This document shows positions 1 to 8,457 of a DNA stretch of 64,000 bases, one piece after another. The stretch lies in NCBI GenBank assembly GCA_016200135.1, contig JACQFI010000056.1, forward strand, positions 30,695 to 94,694. The letters are read 5' to 3'. Numbering within the stretch: the first letter of the stretch is position 1; each line of letters begins with the position of its first letter. The notes below the pieces were generated by a model. That model did no database searches and was not told the origin of the DNA. It worked only from the letters and a program-made list of their open reading frames with translations. The position numbers were made by a program, and so were the translations under genes. Origin of the DNA: Planctomycetota bacterium (GTDB taxonomy: Bacteria > Planctomycetota > SZUA-567 > H5-PLA8).

Positions 1-2202
1 TTCGACGCGCAGGTCCCAAAAGGCGCGGCCTTCGGGCACAAAAGGCGCCTCGTCCCACTTGCAGAAGATCACGTGCACGCGCCCCTGTTCGATCCACGCC
101 CGCGCCAGCCGCAGCCGGTCCCCGGGCTTTCCTACCGCGTGCCGTTCCTGGCCGGTCTCCGGATCGAAGGGCTTGGTCATCAGATACGGAATGCAGAGGT
201 CCACCGAGAAACGCCCGCGGGCGATGGCCTCCCGCAGGACCGGTTCGAGCCGGTCCAGCGCGAACGGCTCCACATCGCCCAGGTCGACGCACGTCCGGGG
301 CGTCTGCTCCAGTTGTTCTAGGATCGCCTTGCAGACGGCGGCTAGGGCCTTTTCATCCAGGACTTCTAGGCCCTTGGGAACGACCCGAATCACAAAGCAT
401 TCGGGCGGCGCGTCGGTGACGACCGTATCGGTGCAGGAACGGAGCGCGAGGAAGGTCTCCACCCCACGCTGCAGGACGTGAACTACCCGATACTCGTCCG
501 CCGCGACCTCGCCGGGCGCGGATAAGCTCACCTGCAACACCTTCGCGTGCGGTCGGCGGGTCTGGAGCACCGTCGCAATTGCGCCCGCGGGCATGGAGGC
601 GTTCTTGACACGCAGTCCCGGCCGCAGCCCGCGTTCCTTCCGGCCGGCCTCGAACCAGCCTGCTGAGCCGCGCTCCTCCAGGCTTCCCAGGAGCTCTTTC
701 GCCTTCGACCGGAGCGCCTCCGCGGACATACGTGGAAGCGCCCGCACATAGGCTTCCAGCGAAGCGCGCTCCTTACCCAAGACCGGCCGGACGTAGCCGC
801 GGTCCTCGAAACAGACCAGGTACTGCCGGTGCAGGTGCATGGGCTCGAAGTCCGGGTCGTTTTTCAGGTCTTCGGAGAGCTCGGGGATCTCGTACAGCAC
901 CCCGTAGGACTTTCCGTCCTTCGGCCCGATCCAGATCAGGGAGAGGTCCGGCCACGAGGCCGGGAAGTTCTCCGGGCCCACGGGCACGCCTTTCGGCGCA
1001 GCCCAGCGCGCGCGGGCTTCCAGCCTCGGCCAGAGGCGCGCCGTCACGCCTTCGCCTTCCACCCATACGCGGCTCAGGCGCTCGCGTTCACCGAGCGCCG
1101 CCGCTTCCGCGAACCGGCCCAGGCCATCCTGAAAATGCGGCAGAAACGGGCCTTTCTGGTGAATGCGCAGCGCTCCGGACACGAAGAGCTCTTCCGGCAA
1201 GCGCTCGAGCGGGTTATCGCTCAAGTCCACGTGCAACGGACCGGGGATCTGAGCCAGTTCCTTCGGCAGGGTCTTGAGGCGGTTCTTCGCCAGGTCCAGC
1301 GTATTGAGCCGCGCGAGACGGCCCATCTCGGGCGGGAGCTCGGTAAGAGCATTCTCGCCCAACTCCAGCTTCTGCAGCGAGACCATGCTCGCGATTTGAG
1401 GCGGCAGGCGTTCGAGCTTGTTGCCGTCTGCGGCGAAGTGTTCCACTCTGGAAAGTTTGCCCATCTCAGGCGGCAGTTCTTTGAGGCTGTTCTTGGAGAA
1501 GCCAAGCTGCCGCAGCTTCGTCAATTCGCCGATCTCCGGGCCGATGCGCTCCAAGCGGTTGCCCAGCAGCCACAGCACCCGCAAGTTCGCCAGCCGGCCG
1601 AGCATCAACGGGAGTTCGGCGATCTGATTGGAGTGCAGGTCGAGCTCCTCCAGGGCCGCGCAGTAGCCGATCTCCTCGGGCAACCGGGCAAGTTTGGCAT
1701 CGGAGATTCGCAGCTTCTTCAGCCGCGCCAACGCGCCGATCTCGCCGGGCAGGGCCTCGAACGGGTTTTCGGCGAGGTCCAGGCTCAGGAGGTTTTCCAG
1801 GCAGCCGATCTGCGCCGGGAGGGTCTTCAAGCGGTTGATATTGAGACCCAGGTCCTCCAGGGACCGCATGTGCCCGATCTCGGGAGGGATCTCCGCGATA
1901 CGGTTGTTGTAGAGCAGGAGGCTCCTCAACCGAGGCAACGCGCAGACGTAGACCGGCAGGTGCTCAAGCCGGTTGCAGCCGAGTTCCAGGTGCTCCAGGC
2001 TGCCGCAGAGGCGGATCTCGGGCGAGAGTTCCTCCAGGCTGCAGTCGTACACCTTCAGCGTGTGCATCTTCTTAAGCAGGCCGATCTCCGCGGGCAGACT
2101 GGGCAGTTTGAGTCGAAAGAGCTCGAGTACCCCGACCTTCTCGGGGTTGCTCAAGGCTTGGTCGAGGTCCTTGAATACGGTGGAATCAGCGGGGGACGCC
2201 AT
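1..2202 (-). CDS. Leucine-rich-repeat protein (3' end outside window)
   Basis: The frame is open for 734 codons from ATG at 2202 to the window edge, so the C-terminus is missing. Residues about 25-355 are some fourteen consecutive leucine-rich repeats of about 23 residues of the bacterial type (LxxLxLxxNxLxxLPxEIGxL). LRR solenoids of this kind bind proteins. There is no signal peptide or membrane segment at the N-terminus, so it is probably cytoplasmic. The rest, residues about 356-734, is a non-repetitive domain that I do not recognise; it contains no kinase or ROC GTPase motif that I can see. A GAGG lies about 10 bases before the ATG. A 477-codon frame on the opposite strand is a shadow of the repeats. 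LRR assignment is firm; the partner and role are unknown. Confidence 0.85.
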   Translation of the reverse strand, partial: MASPADSTVFKDLDQALSNPEKVGVLELFRLKLPSLPAEIGLLKKMHTLKVYDCSLEELSPEIRLCGSLEHLELGCNRLEHLPVYVCALPRLRSLLLYNNRIAEIPPEIGHMRSLEDLGLNINRLKTLPAQIGCLENLLSLDLAENPFEALPGEIGALARLKKLRISDAKLARLPEEIGYCAALEELDLHSNQIAELPLMLGRLANLRVLWLLGNRLERIGPEIGELTKLRQLGFSKNSLKELPPEMGKLSRVEHFAADGNKLERLPPQIASMVSLQKLELGENALTELPPEMGRLARLNTLDLAKNRLKTLPKELAQIPGPLHVDLSDNPLERLPEELFVSGALRIHQKGPFLPHFQDGLGRFAEAAALGERERLSRVWVEGEGVTARLWPRLEARARWAAPKGVPVGPENFPASWPDLSLIWIGPKDGKSYGVLYEIPELSEDLKNDPDFEPMHLHRQYLVCFEDRGYVRPVLGKERASLEAYVRALPRMSAEALRSKAKELLGSLEERGSAGWFEAGRKERGLRPGLRVKNASMPAGAIATVLQTRRPHAKVLQVSLSAPGEVAADEYRVVHVLQRGVETFLALRSCTDTVVTDAPPECFVIRVVPKGLEVLDEKALAAVCKAILEQLEQTPRTCVDLGDVEPFALDRLEPVLREAIARGRFSVDLCIPYLMTKPFDPETGQERHAVGKPGDRLRLARAWIEQGRVHVIFCKWDEAPFVPEGRAFWDLRVE

Positions 2203-2322
2203 ACCTTCATCCTCGAATCGTACCTATTGCCATACCCGCAGGCGGGCGCACCTGCAAGATAGCCCGGAGGCTTCTTCGCTCACGCATGGACACTGGCCGC
2301 AACGCGCGGTAAAAGGTCCCGC

Positions 2323-2808
2323 GTGAAACTCCAGACTTACGTGCCCAACCGGCTGCTGCGCGTCCCGCTCTCGGGCGTTGCAGCCCTCCTATTGGCGTTG
2401 GCGCTGGTCTCCTGCCACTCCGACCAGGCCACCCGCACGCAGGAGGCCCCGGCCGCTGCCAAAGCTTCGGCAGCAGCCCTGCCGGGCAAGGAACTGCTCA
2501 AGACGGAGCTCTATTTCGGGCGCGGGAAGCCGGACGGCGGCGTGGTCAGCGATGCCGAATGGACGGACTTTCTGGATAAGGAGGTCACCCCCCGCTTCCC
2601 CGACGGCCTGACGGTCCTCGACGCCCAGGGCCAATGGCGCGGCGAGCAGGGGCGGGTCGTCAAGGAGCCCTCCAAAGTGCTCGTCCTGCTCCACGAGGAC
2701 AGCGCCGGGACGGCCAAGCTGCTCGACGAGTTGATCGCCGCCTATAAGAAGCGCTTTGCCCAGGAATCCGTCCTGCGCGTGACCCAGCGCGTTCACGCCG
2801 CCTTCTAG
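2323..2808 (+). CDS. DUF3574 family lipoprotein
   Basis: 161 residues from a GTG start. The N-terminus is a lipoprotein signal: basic start, hydrophobic run, then lipobox LVSC with the lipidated Cys at residue 31. Residues about 58-155 carry the DUF3574 pattern, including TELYFGRG, VTPRFPDGLTV and a C-terminal YKKRFAQESVLRV. The family is small, secreted or lipid-anchored, and has no known biochemical function. A linker rich in Ala (residues 40-55) separates the anchor from the domain. The gene stands alone: it diverges from the LRR gene and the next gene downstream is 313 bases away. Family call is confident, function unknown. Confidence 0.85.
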   Translation: MKLQTYVPNRLLRVPLSGVAALLLALALVSCHSDQATRTQEAPAAAKASAAALPGKELLKTELYFGRGKPDGGVVSDAEWTDFLDKEVTPRFPDGLTVLDAQGQWRGEQGRVVKEPSKVLVLLHEDSAGTAKLLDELIAAYKKRFAQESVLRVTQRVHAAF

Positions 2809-2880
2809 GTTAAAAGAACGCAAAGCGTATAAATAATAGGGTTTTAGCGCCTTCGGCAACCTGTACTTGGCGCTTCGAGA

Positions 2881-2912
2881 CGGTCTTTCGGCGCGAAAGG
2901 GCCTAAAGACCG
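2881..2912. other. Two mutually exclusive hairpins in the 2809-3121 gap
   Basis: CGGTCTTT (2881-2888) pairs perfectly with AAAGACCG (2905-2912). Inside it, CTTTCG (2885-2890) pairs with CGAAAG (2894-2899), and the two stems share bases so only one can form. There is no T-tract, so it is not a standard intrinsic terminator. It sits between the DUF3574 gene and the repeat protein at 3122. I see nothing else in this gap. A chance structure in GC-rich DNA is possible. Confidence 0.35.
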
Positions 2913-3121
2913 TTCAATGGACAAACGGACTGCCCTGAAATCGTACAGGCGGACCTTGGCGTAAAGATTCGGCAGGATTTTTCAGAAGAAACGCTGGAAA
3001 CGGCATCTAGCTTAAGTAGGGTACATCCAGCGAACAAAATTGATTCGTCTGCGCTATCCATATGGTCCCATCGGGGGGAACCGGGGCGCGGACAAGGAAA
3101 AGTAAAAAGGGGGGAAGGACC

Positions 3122-3580
3122 ATGTCGAAGAAAGGTACGCTTCATATCTATGCGAACGAGGATGCCGCGGGGGCGCTCTCGGAGTTGTGTCACTCCAGCA
3201 CCCATGTCTCGGTCCATGGTACGGTTTCCAAGGTGGGCGGCGAATCCGTCCTGACGGTGAACAGCATTGTCACGCAGTCGGACGGCAGCCTGCCCATCGC
3301 GGCCAGCCAGCAGACCAAGAACGCGCTGCTCAACGCGGCGGACGCCAAGGAAGCCACCGACGTCGTGATCAACGGCCGGGTGGTCGAGAGCGGCAGCGGT
3401 CGGGCGCTGGTTCTGGACGAGGTCGCCAAGGTCCAGTCCCTGCCCATCATCGCGTCCGACACGACCCGCAGCGCCCTCGCCAAACTCGCCTCGAACGGCG
3501 GCGGCGAAGTGATGGTCAAGGCCAAGGTCTCCGGCAAGGCCGGCAACCGCGTCCTGTTGCTCGAAACCAGCAAGAAGTAA
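3122..3580 (+). CDS. Small protein of three internal repeats, unknown function
   Basis: 152 residues. The ATG at 3122 is chosen because a strong Shine-Dalgarno (GGGGGAAGGA) lies just before it; the frame is open to 3062 but that extension has no such signal. The protein is three copies of a 45-50 residue unit: about 8-52, 57-106 and 107-152. Copies two and three both open with LPI(A/I)AS followed by T(K/R)(N/S)AL, and each unit ends in a glycine turn and a hydrophobic strand (VGGESVLTV, SGSGRALVL, KAGNRVLLL). The pattern suggests a helix followed by a beta-hairpin in each unit. No signal peptide, no TM, one Cys. It is a single-gene unit closed by a strong terminator, and the strong RBS suggests high expression. 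I do not recognise the family. Confidence 0.75.
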   Translation: MSKKGTLHIYANEDAAGALSELCHSSTHVSVHGTVSKVGGESVLTVNSIVTQSDGSLPIAASQQTKNALLNAADAKEATDVVINGRVVESGSGRALVLDEVAKVQSLPIIASDTTRSALAKLASNGGGEVMVKAKVSGKAGNRVLLLETSKK

Positions 3581-3604
3581 ACCGTTTGCAGGAGGGGTTT
3601 CCGG

Positions 3605-3640
3605 CGCGCCTTCCCCTAAACAGGGAAGGCGCGTTTTTTT
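3605..3640 (+). terminator. Intrinsic terminator after the three-repeat protein
   Basis: CGCGCCTTCCC (3605-3615) pairs perfectly over 11 bp with GGGAAGGCGCG (3623-3633) across a 7-base loop, and is followed at once by seven T (3634-3640). This is a canonical rho-independent terminator and the best one in the window. Confidence 0.95.
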
Positions 3641-3754
3641 ATACCCGGCCGCATTATGAGGCCGATCATCCCCTCGGGTGCGGTTGCGGATGGCGCGTCT
3701 CCCCCTAGAATCGCCCGGGTCATTCCATCCGCGCTTGCAAGGGGGACTTCCGAG

Positions 3755-4792
3755 ATGCCCTACGATGTCGTGACGTTCGGCGAGGCCATGCTGCGCCTGT
3801 GCCCCAAGGACGACCTGCGGCTGGAGCAGGCGCAGGCGCTTGAGCTCACGGTCGGCGGCGGGGAACTGAACGTCGCCGTGGGCTGCTCGCGCATGGGCTT
3901 GAAGGCCGCGTGGGTCAGCCGCATCCCGGACAACCCTTTGGGCCGCATGCTCCGCAACAAGGCCCGCGAGCAGGGCGTCTGCACCGACCAGGTCATCACC
4001 GCGAAGGACGGCCGCGCCGGGATCTACTTCCTCGAACAGGGCGCCAGTCCCCGTGCGGCGGCGGTGGTCTACGATCGCGCCGACAGCAGCATCAGCCGCA
4101 TCCAGCCCGGCGAAGTCTCCTGGGCCAAGGTCTTCGACGGAACCAAGACCTTCCACGTCTCCGGCATCACTCCGGCCCTCAGCAAGAACGCCGCGGCGGT
4201 CACCGCCGAGGCCCTGGCCGCGGCCAAGAAAGCCGGCTGTACCGTCAGCTACGACCTGAACTACCGCTCGAAGCTCTGGACCAAGGAAGAAGCCCGCGCC
4301 TGCCAGGAACCGCTGATGAAGCACGTGGACATCCTCATCACGACCGAAGAGGACACCAAGGTGGTCTTCGGCATCGAAGCGCCGAAGTCCGGCGACGAGA
4401 ACTTCACCAAAGTCGACGCGGCGGGCTACCGCTCCGTGGCCACGCAACTCGCCGATAAGTTCGGCTTTAAGGGCGTGGCGATCACCCTGCGCGAGAACAA
4501 GTCGGTCTGGTTCAATACGTGGTGGGGGCTCTACTACGAGGCCGGCAAGAAGGCGTTCTACGAGGCCCCCAAGTACGAGCTCGAGATCGTCGATCGGGTG
4601 GGCGCGGGCGACAGTTTCGCCGCCGGACTGCTCACGGCCCTGCACATCAAGCCCGGCGACTACGACCATGCCATCCGCTACGCGGTCGCGACCAGCGCCT
4701 TGAAGCACGGCATACCGGGCGACTTCTGCATCGTCACCCGCCCGGAAGTCGAGACCCTGATGAAGGGCGGCGGCCTGAGGATTGTGCGCTGA
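3755..4792 (+). CDS. kdgK: PfkB-family sugar kinase, 2-dehydro-3-deoxygluconokinase type
   Basis: 345 residues from ATG 3755, with AAGGGGG about 9 bases upstream. It shows the ribokinase/PfkB fold signatures: the substrate-side glycine motif GGGELNVAVG at residues 34-43 and the ATP-site motif DRVGAGDSFAAG with the catalytic base Asp286. KDG kinases phosphorylate 2-keto-3-deoxygluconate to KDPG on the way to pyruvate and glyceraldehyde 3-phosphate, in the cytoplasm. The (G)GGEXNVA form and length agree with KDG kinases, but PfkB substrate specificity cannot be settled from sequence alone; 5-dehydro-2-deoxygluconokinase or fructokinase are alternatives. No KDPG aldolase gene is adjacent, although sugar-acid-type enzymes follow at 6722-11882. 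Confidence 0.8.
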   Translation: MPYDVVTFGEAMLRLCPKDDLRLEQAQALELTVGGGELNVAVGCSRMGLKAAWVSRIPDNPLGRMLRNKAREQGVCTDQVITAKDGRAGIYFLEQGASPRAAAVVYDRADSSISRIQPGEVSWAKVFDGTKTFHVSGITPALSKNAAAVTAEALAAAKKAGCTVSYDLNYRSKLWTKEEARACQEPLMKHVDILITTEEDTKVVFGIEAPKSGDENFTKVDAAGYRSVATQLADKFGFKGVAITLRENKSVWFNTWWGLYYEAGKKAFYEAPKYELEIVDRVGAGDSFAAGLLTALHIKPGDYDHAIRYAVATSALKHGIPGDFCIVTRPEVETLMKGGGLRIVR

Positions 4793-4844
4793 TTTCGCAG
4801 AGGTCTTCCTTCTTACTGGGGCACGCCGGATCTTGCCGACCAAC

Positions 4845-5831
4845 ATGCGCATCCTGATCACCGCCGCCCTGCTGGTGCTGGGCCTCGTGCTGGGTGCCGT
4901 GGCGCGCAAGTTCGTGGGCGCGCCGAAGTCGAATGCCCCCACCGAGACGGACCATCCGCCGGAGAAGACCCACAGCGGCGGCGAGTCCAAGAGCGGCGCG
5001 GCCAAGACTCCGGCCGCCGATCCGGCCGACCGCCGGGAACTCGAACGCGCCTGGCTCGCTGAACGCCCGCTCAAGCCGCCGCTCACCATCTACCTGTTCA
5101 CGGGCAGCAAGAACGATCTCGAACCCCTCGGCGGCACGCTCGCGCCGCCCGGCCAGTTCGAGCCCTGGAAACTGTCCGTCGAAGGCTCCGCAGCCTCTTC
5201 TGAAAAGGGCCTGGTCGTGCAGGACGGCGGTAAGCTGATCTCGCAGTACGCCGGTTCTGCGCTCTCCTTCGCGATCAAGCAGAAAGGCGCGTTCTCGCTG
5301 GAAGCCCACGTCCAATCAGCCGACCAGAACCACACGGGCCCGGCGCGAATCGCGGGGCTTTCGGCCGACGCCAACAAGCGTAACCTCACCTTTGGACAGG
5401 AGAAGGGCGAGTGGGTGGTCCGCATCCGCACCACGGCAACAGGCGAGAACGGGACCAATCCGGAGCTTCGCGTGCCGGGGCTAAATGCGACGCGCACCCA
5501 CGTAATCGTCACCTACGACGGAAAGCGTGCGCGGGTCTTCATGAATGGCCTCGAGATCAAACTCGAGAAAAGTGTCTCGGGCACGCTGGAGAACTGGGAC
5601 TCGGCGTTCCCGCTCGTGTTGGGCAACGAGGCCGGCGAAGCCAAGCCGTGGGCGGGGGTAATCCGCTTCGTGGCGCTCTACGACCGCGCGCTCGGGACCT
5701 CGGAAGTCAAACAGGCCTTCGACTCGCTCTTCCCCGACGGCGCGGGCCTGGGCGTCGTTGCGCCGAAAGCACCGCCGGAAAAGTCTCCCAAGAAGGAACG
5801 CCCGGAAGGCAAGACCAACGAAGATTTCTGA
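4845..5831 (+). CDS. Membrane-anchored LamG/concanavalin-A-like protein
   Basis: 328 residues from ATG 4845. Residues 1-22 are a single N-terminal membrane segment with a short positively charged tail, followed by a Pro/Lys/Glu-rich linker (about 25-80). Residues about 90-300 look like a LamG-type jelly roll, with HVIVTYDGKRARVFMNG-like and VIRFVALYDRAL-like strands typical of that fold. Such domains bind carbohydrate or protein outside the cytoplasm and have no catalytic role here that I can see. A Lys/Pro-rich tail ends the protein. It starts 52 bases after the kinase gene on the same strand and could share its transcript, which would suggest a surface role linked to carbohydrate use. That link is inference. 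Confidence 0.7.
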   Translation: MRILITAALLVLGLVLGAVARKFVGAPKSNAPTETDHPPEKTHSGGESKSGAAKTPAADPADRRELERAWLAERPLKPPLTIYLFTGSKNDLEPLGGTLAPPGQFEPWKLSVEGSAASSEKGLVVQDGGKLISQYAGSALSFAIKQKGAFSLEAHVQSADQNHTGPARIAGLSADANKRNLTFGQEKGEWVVRIRTTATGENGTNPELRVPGLNATRTHVIVTYDGKRARVFMNGLEIKLEKSVSGTLENWDSAFPLVLGNEAGEAKPWAGVIRFVALYDRALGTSEVKQAFDSLFPDGAGLGVVAPKAPPEKSPKKERPEGKTNEDF

Positions 5832-5983
5832 TCGTTCGCCGCGGCTTCCAGCAGCACCGTTGAGCGTAACGGGTTCATTCGCCCAGACTTCCAGCTCGAC
5901 CTACGACTCAATAAAACTAGCAAAGAAGGACTGGCTTGAAGGCCTACTTTCTACTAATCTGCATTCTGCATGCAGTATTTTGC

Positions 5984-6697
5984 ATGGAGAATGCTTCGAA
6001 CCTGAAAAAGGGAGCGCACGCCTTGCAACTGGAGCTGAAACGGCCGATCGTCCGGACCTCCCTGGCCGACATGGTCTACGAGAACATCCTCGAATCCATC
6101 GTCTCGGGCAGGCTCCCCAGCGGATCGGAATTGAACGAGGTCGGCTTGGCCGAGGAACTCCAGGTCAGCCGGACGCCCGTTCACGAGGCCCTGCGGCGGC
6201 TCGCGGCGGACGGTTTGGTCGAACTGCTTGCGACCCGCCGCATTCGGGTGGCACGCTTCGAAGAGGCGCAACTGCTCGAGATCTACGACATGCGCAAGCT
6301 CCTCGAATGCGCCGCCGTCGAACGCGCCGCCGAACACGCCTCCGACGAAGACCTCGCGAAGCTGCGCGCGGACTTCAAGGCGCTCACGGCCTCGCGCAAG
6401 GTGGAGGACTGGGCCGGCCGCGCCATCGCCTTCGATGTCGCCTTTCATCTGCGCATCGCCGAACTGAGCGGCAACCGGCAGCTCGAAGCCGAGATCGCGA
6501 AGTACAAGCGGCTCGTGCAGGGCTTCTGCCGCTACACCGGCAGCGCCGAGAACCTCTGGGAGGCCAGCCGCGAGCACGGACGCATCCTCGACGCTTTGGA
6601 AGCCCGAGACCCGGCCGCCGCGCGCCGCGCCATGGAAGAACACATCGACGCGCGCCTGGGCGTGGTGCTGCGCGAGAGCCGCAACGGACAAGACTGA
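5984..6697 (+). CDS. GntR-family regulator, FadR/FCD subfamily
   Basis: 237 residues from ATG 5984; a TTG at 5936 would add a hydrophobic stretch encoded by repetitive DNA and is less likely. The N-terminal winged helix (about 25-90) has the GntR pattern SGRLPSGSELNEVGLAEEL followed by VSRTPVHEALRRL. The C-terminal domain (about 100-225) is an all-helical FCD ligand domain with the metal-site residues typical of that family (FHLRIAELSGN and a late HGRILDAL). FCD regulators usually repress neighbouring catabolic genes and are released by a small organic acid. It lies 24 bases before the amidohydrolase and heads the operon that runs to 11882, so it is the likely local regulator. Confidence 0.9.
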   Translation: MENASNLKKGAHALQLELKRPIVRTSLADMVYENILESIVSGRLPSGSELNEVGLAEELQVSRTPVHEALRRLAADGLVELLATRRIRVARFEEAQLLEIYDMRKLLECAAVERAAEHASDEDLAKLRADFKALTASRKVEDWAGRAIAFDVAFHLRIAELSGNRQLEAEIAKYKRLVQGFCRYTGSAENLWEASREHGRILDALEARDPAAARRAMEEHIDARLGVVLRESRNGQD

Positions 6698-6721
6698 AGG
6701 CCTGAAGGGGGGGGACGATCT

Positions 6722-8005
6722 ATGAAAACCGCGAGCGGAGTCACCGCCATCACCCATGGCACGCTGGTGGATGGCAACGGCGGCAAGCCTATCTCCGACG
6801 CGGTGGTCGTCGTGCAGGACGGCCGCATCACGTACGCCGGCCCGGCGGCCAAAGCGCCGCCCTTGCAAGCGGATGCGCACAAACTCGACGCGCGCGGCGG
6901 GACGATCCTGCCGGGCCTGGTGGAAGCCCACTACCACGCGACCTACTTCAACGTCGCCGCGCTCGAAGACCTCGACATCAAGTATCCGGTCGAATACGTG
7001 ACCCTGCTCGCAGCGGCCAACGCGAAACTGTTACTCGAATGCGGATACACCGCCGCGCGCAGCGGCGGGAGCCTCTTCAACGTCGATGTCTGGCTCAAGA
7101 AGGCCATCGAAGAGGACCATGTCCCCGGGCCGCGGCTTTCCGCCAGCGGGCGCGAGATCTGCGGCGTCGGCGGGTTGATGGACTGGAACCCGGACTACCG
7201 CAAGATCGGCATGGAAGGCCTGGTCCTGCTGGTGAACGGCGCCGACGAGGCGCGCGCCGCGGTGCGCAAGCTCGTCAAAGACGGCGTCGAATGGGTGAAG
7301 ACCTACCCCACGGGCGACGCTGCGGCGCCCGACACGAACGACCACCATACGCTCTGCATGACCTTCGAAGAGATGCACGCCGTCGTGCAGACCGCGCACA
7401 ACCACAATCTAAAAGTCACCGGCCACTGCCGCGCGACCGAGGGCATCAAGAACGCGCTCAAAGCCGGGTATGACACCATCGAGCACGGTACGTTCATGGA
7501 CAACGAGGCGCTGGACCTGCTGCTCAAGCGCAACACGCCCGCGGTCCCGGCGCTCTATTTCGAGTACGTCAGCGTCGAGCGCGGCAAGGAATTCGGGCTA
7601 CCGCAGGCCGTGATCGACGGCCATAAGGAGACGCTCGAGGGCGGCGGCGAGAGCGCCCGGCGCATCCTCAAGGCCGGCGGCCGGCTGGGCATGGGCGGCG
7701 ACTACGGCTTCGCCTGGAATCCCCACGGCGACTACGCGCACGAGCTCTCGTTCTTCGTCAAGCACGTGGGCCTCGCGCCGCTGGAAGTCCTGACCTGCGC
7801 GACCCGGACCGGCGCGGAGATCATGGGCCGCGAGAAGGAGTTCGGCACGCTGGAGGCCGGGAAACTCGCCGACATCCTGATCGTGGATGGCGATGTAATT
7901 GCGAACATTTCCCTGCTCGAAGACCGGGACAACTTCCTCGCGGTGATGCAGGGCGGCATCGTGAAAGCTGGGACGCTGACGAAACCTCAGCCGGCCGCCG
8001 CCTGA
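6722..8005 (+). CDS. Metal-dependent amidohydrolase
   Basis: 427 residues. Amidohydrolase superfamily: an N-terminal beta-sandwich start, then a TIM barrel with the metal ligands in order. I see the HxH pair H70/H72 in EAHYHAT, K193 in WVKTYPTG (the usual carbamylated lysine), H235 in TGHCRA, H255 in IEHGTF, and D327 in GGDYGF. The C-terminal FGTLEAGKLADILIVDGD segment is typical of imidazolonepropionase/prolidase-like members. It should hydrolyse a C-N (or C-O) bond of a cyclic or amide substrate in the cytoplasm. The substrate is not deducible. The ATG follows a poly-G SD region (GGGGGGGA, 6710-6717). Only 4 bases separate it from the cupin gene. Confidence 0.88.
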   Translation: MKTASGVTAITHGTLVDGNGGKPISDAVVVVQDGRITYAGPAAKAPPLQADAHKLDARGGTILPGLVEAHYHATYFNVAALEDLDIKYPVEYVTLLAAANAKLLLECGYTAARSGGSLFNVDVWLKKAIEEDHVPGPRLSASGREICGVGGLMDWNPDYRKIGMEGLVLLVNGADEARAAVRKLVKDGVEWVKTYPTGDAAAPDTNDHHTLCMTFEEMHAVVQTAHNHNLKVTGHCRATEGIKNALKAGYDTIEHGTFMDNEALDLLLKRNTPAVPALYFEYVSVERGKEFGLPQAVIDGHKETLEGGGESARRILKAGGRLGMGGDYGFAWNPHGDYAHELSFFVKHVGLAPLEVLTCATRTGAEIMGREKEFGTLEAGKLADILIVDGDVIANISLLEDRDNFLAVMQGGIVKAGTLTKPQPAAA

Positions 8006-8009
8006 CCCG

Positions 8010-8408
8010 ATGAGCGACCACACGATGCCCGCCACCACGCTCTTCAAGCCCCGCGCCGAGATGCCCCGGCGCCCGCTGGCCGAATGCCACGGCGGCCTGG
8101 GCGCTCTGGACTTCACCGAAGTGCTCGGCAAGACGCCGGGCCTCGAGAAGCGCCTCGCTTTCATCCACGACGACGTACTCGCGCCGGGAACCTCGGTGGG
8201 CATCCATCGCCACGAGCACGACGAAGAGTACTACTACATCGTCGAAGGCGAGGGCGTGATGACCTTGGACGGCCGGCGGATCGACGTTAAAGCCGGCGAT
8301 CTGACCGCGGTCTTCCCGGGCGGTTCGCACGGGCTCGAGAACACCGGCGACGCCAGCCTGCGCATCCTGGTAATTTGCGTACGCCGCGATACACCGGAAC
8401 GGACGTAG
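8010..8408 (+). CDS. Single-domain cupin
   Basis: 132 residues. Both cupin motifs are intact: motif 1 with H66, H68 and Glu72/73 (HRHEHDEEYYYIVEGEG), motif 2 with P103 and H107 (FPGGSHGLEN). These place a divalent metal in a small beta-barrel. Small stand-alone cupins in sugar-catabolic operons are often isomerases, lyases or binding proteins; no more exact role can be read. It begins 4 bases after the amidohydrolase stop, so translation is probably coupled. Confidence 0.85.
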   Translation: MSDHTMPATTLFKPRAEMPRRPLAECHGGLGALDFTEVLGKTPGLEKRLAFIHDDVLAPGTSVGIHRHEHDEEYYYIVEGEGVMTLDGRRIDVKAGDLTAVFPGGSHGLENTGDASLRILVICVRRDTPERT

Positions 8409-8457
8409 CGCGGCGTTGAAACCTCCTCTCCATCCCGTTAACTGAAGGAGACGGCAC

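Noticed and set aside
829..2262. A 477-codon plus-strand frame with regular repeats
   Set aside because: The periodicity is the mirror of the leucine-rich repeats coded on the minus strand.
2903..5089. A 728-codon minus-strand frame opposite the repeat protein and kinase
   Set aside because: It crosses the perfect terminator at 3605-3640 and three genes with families; no start signal.
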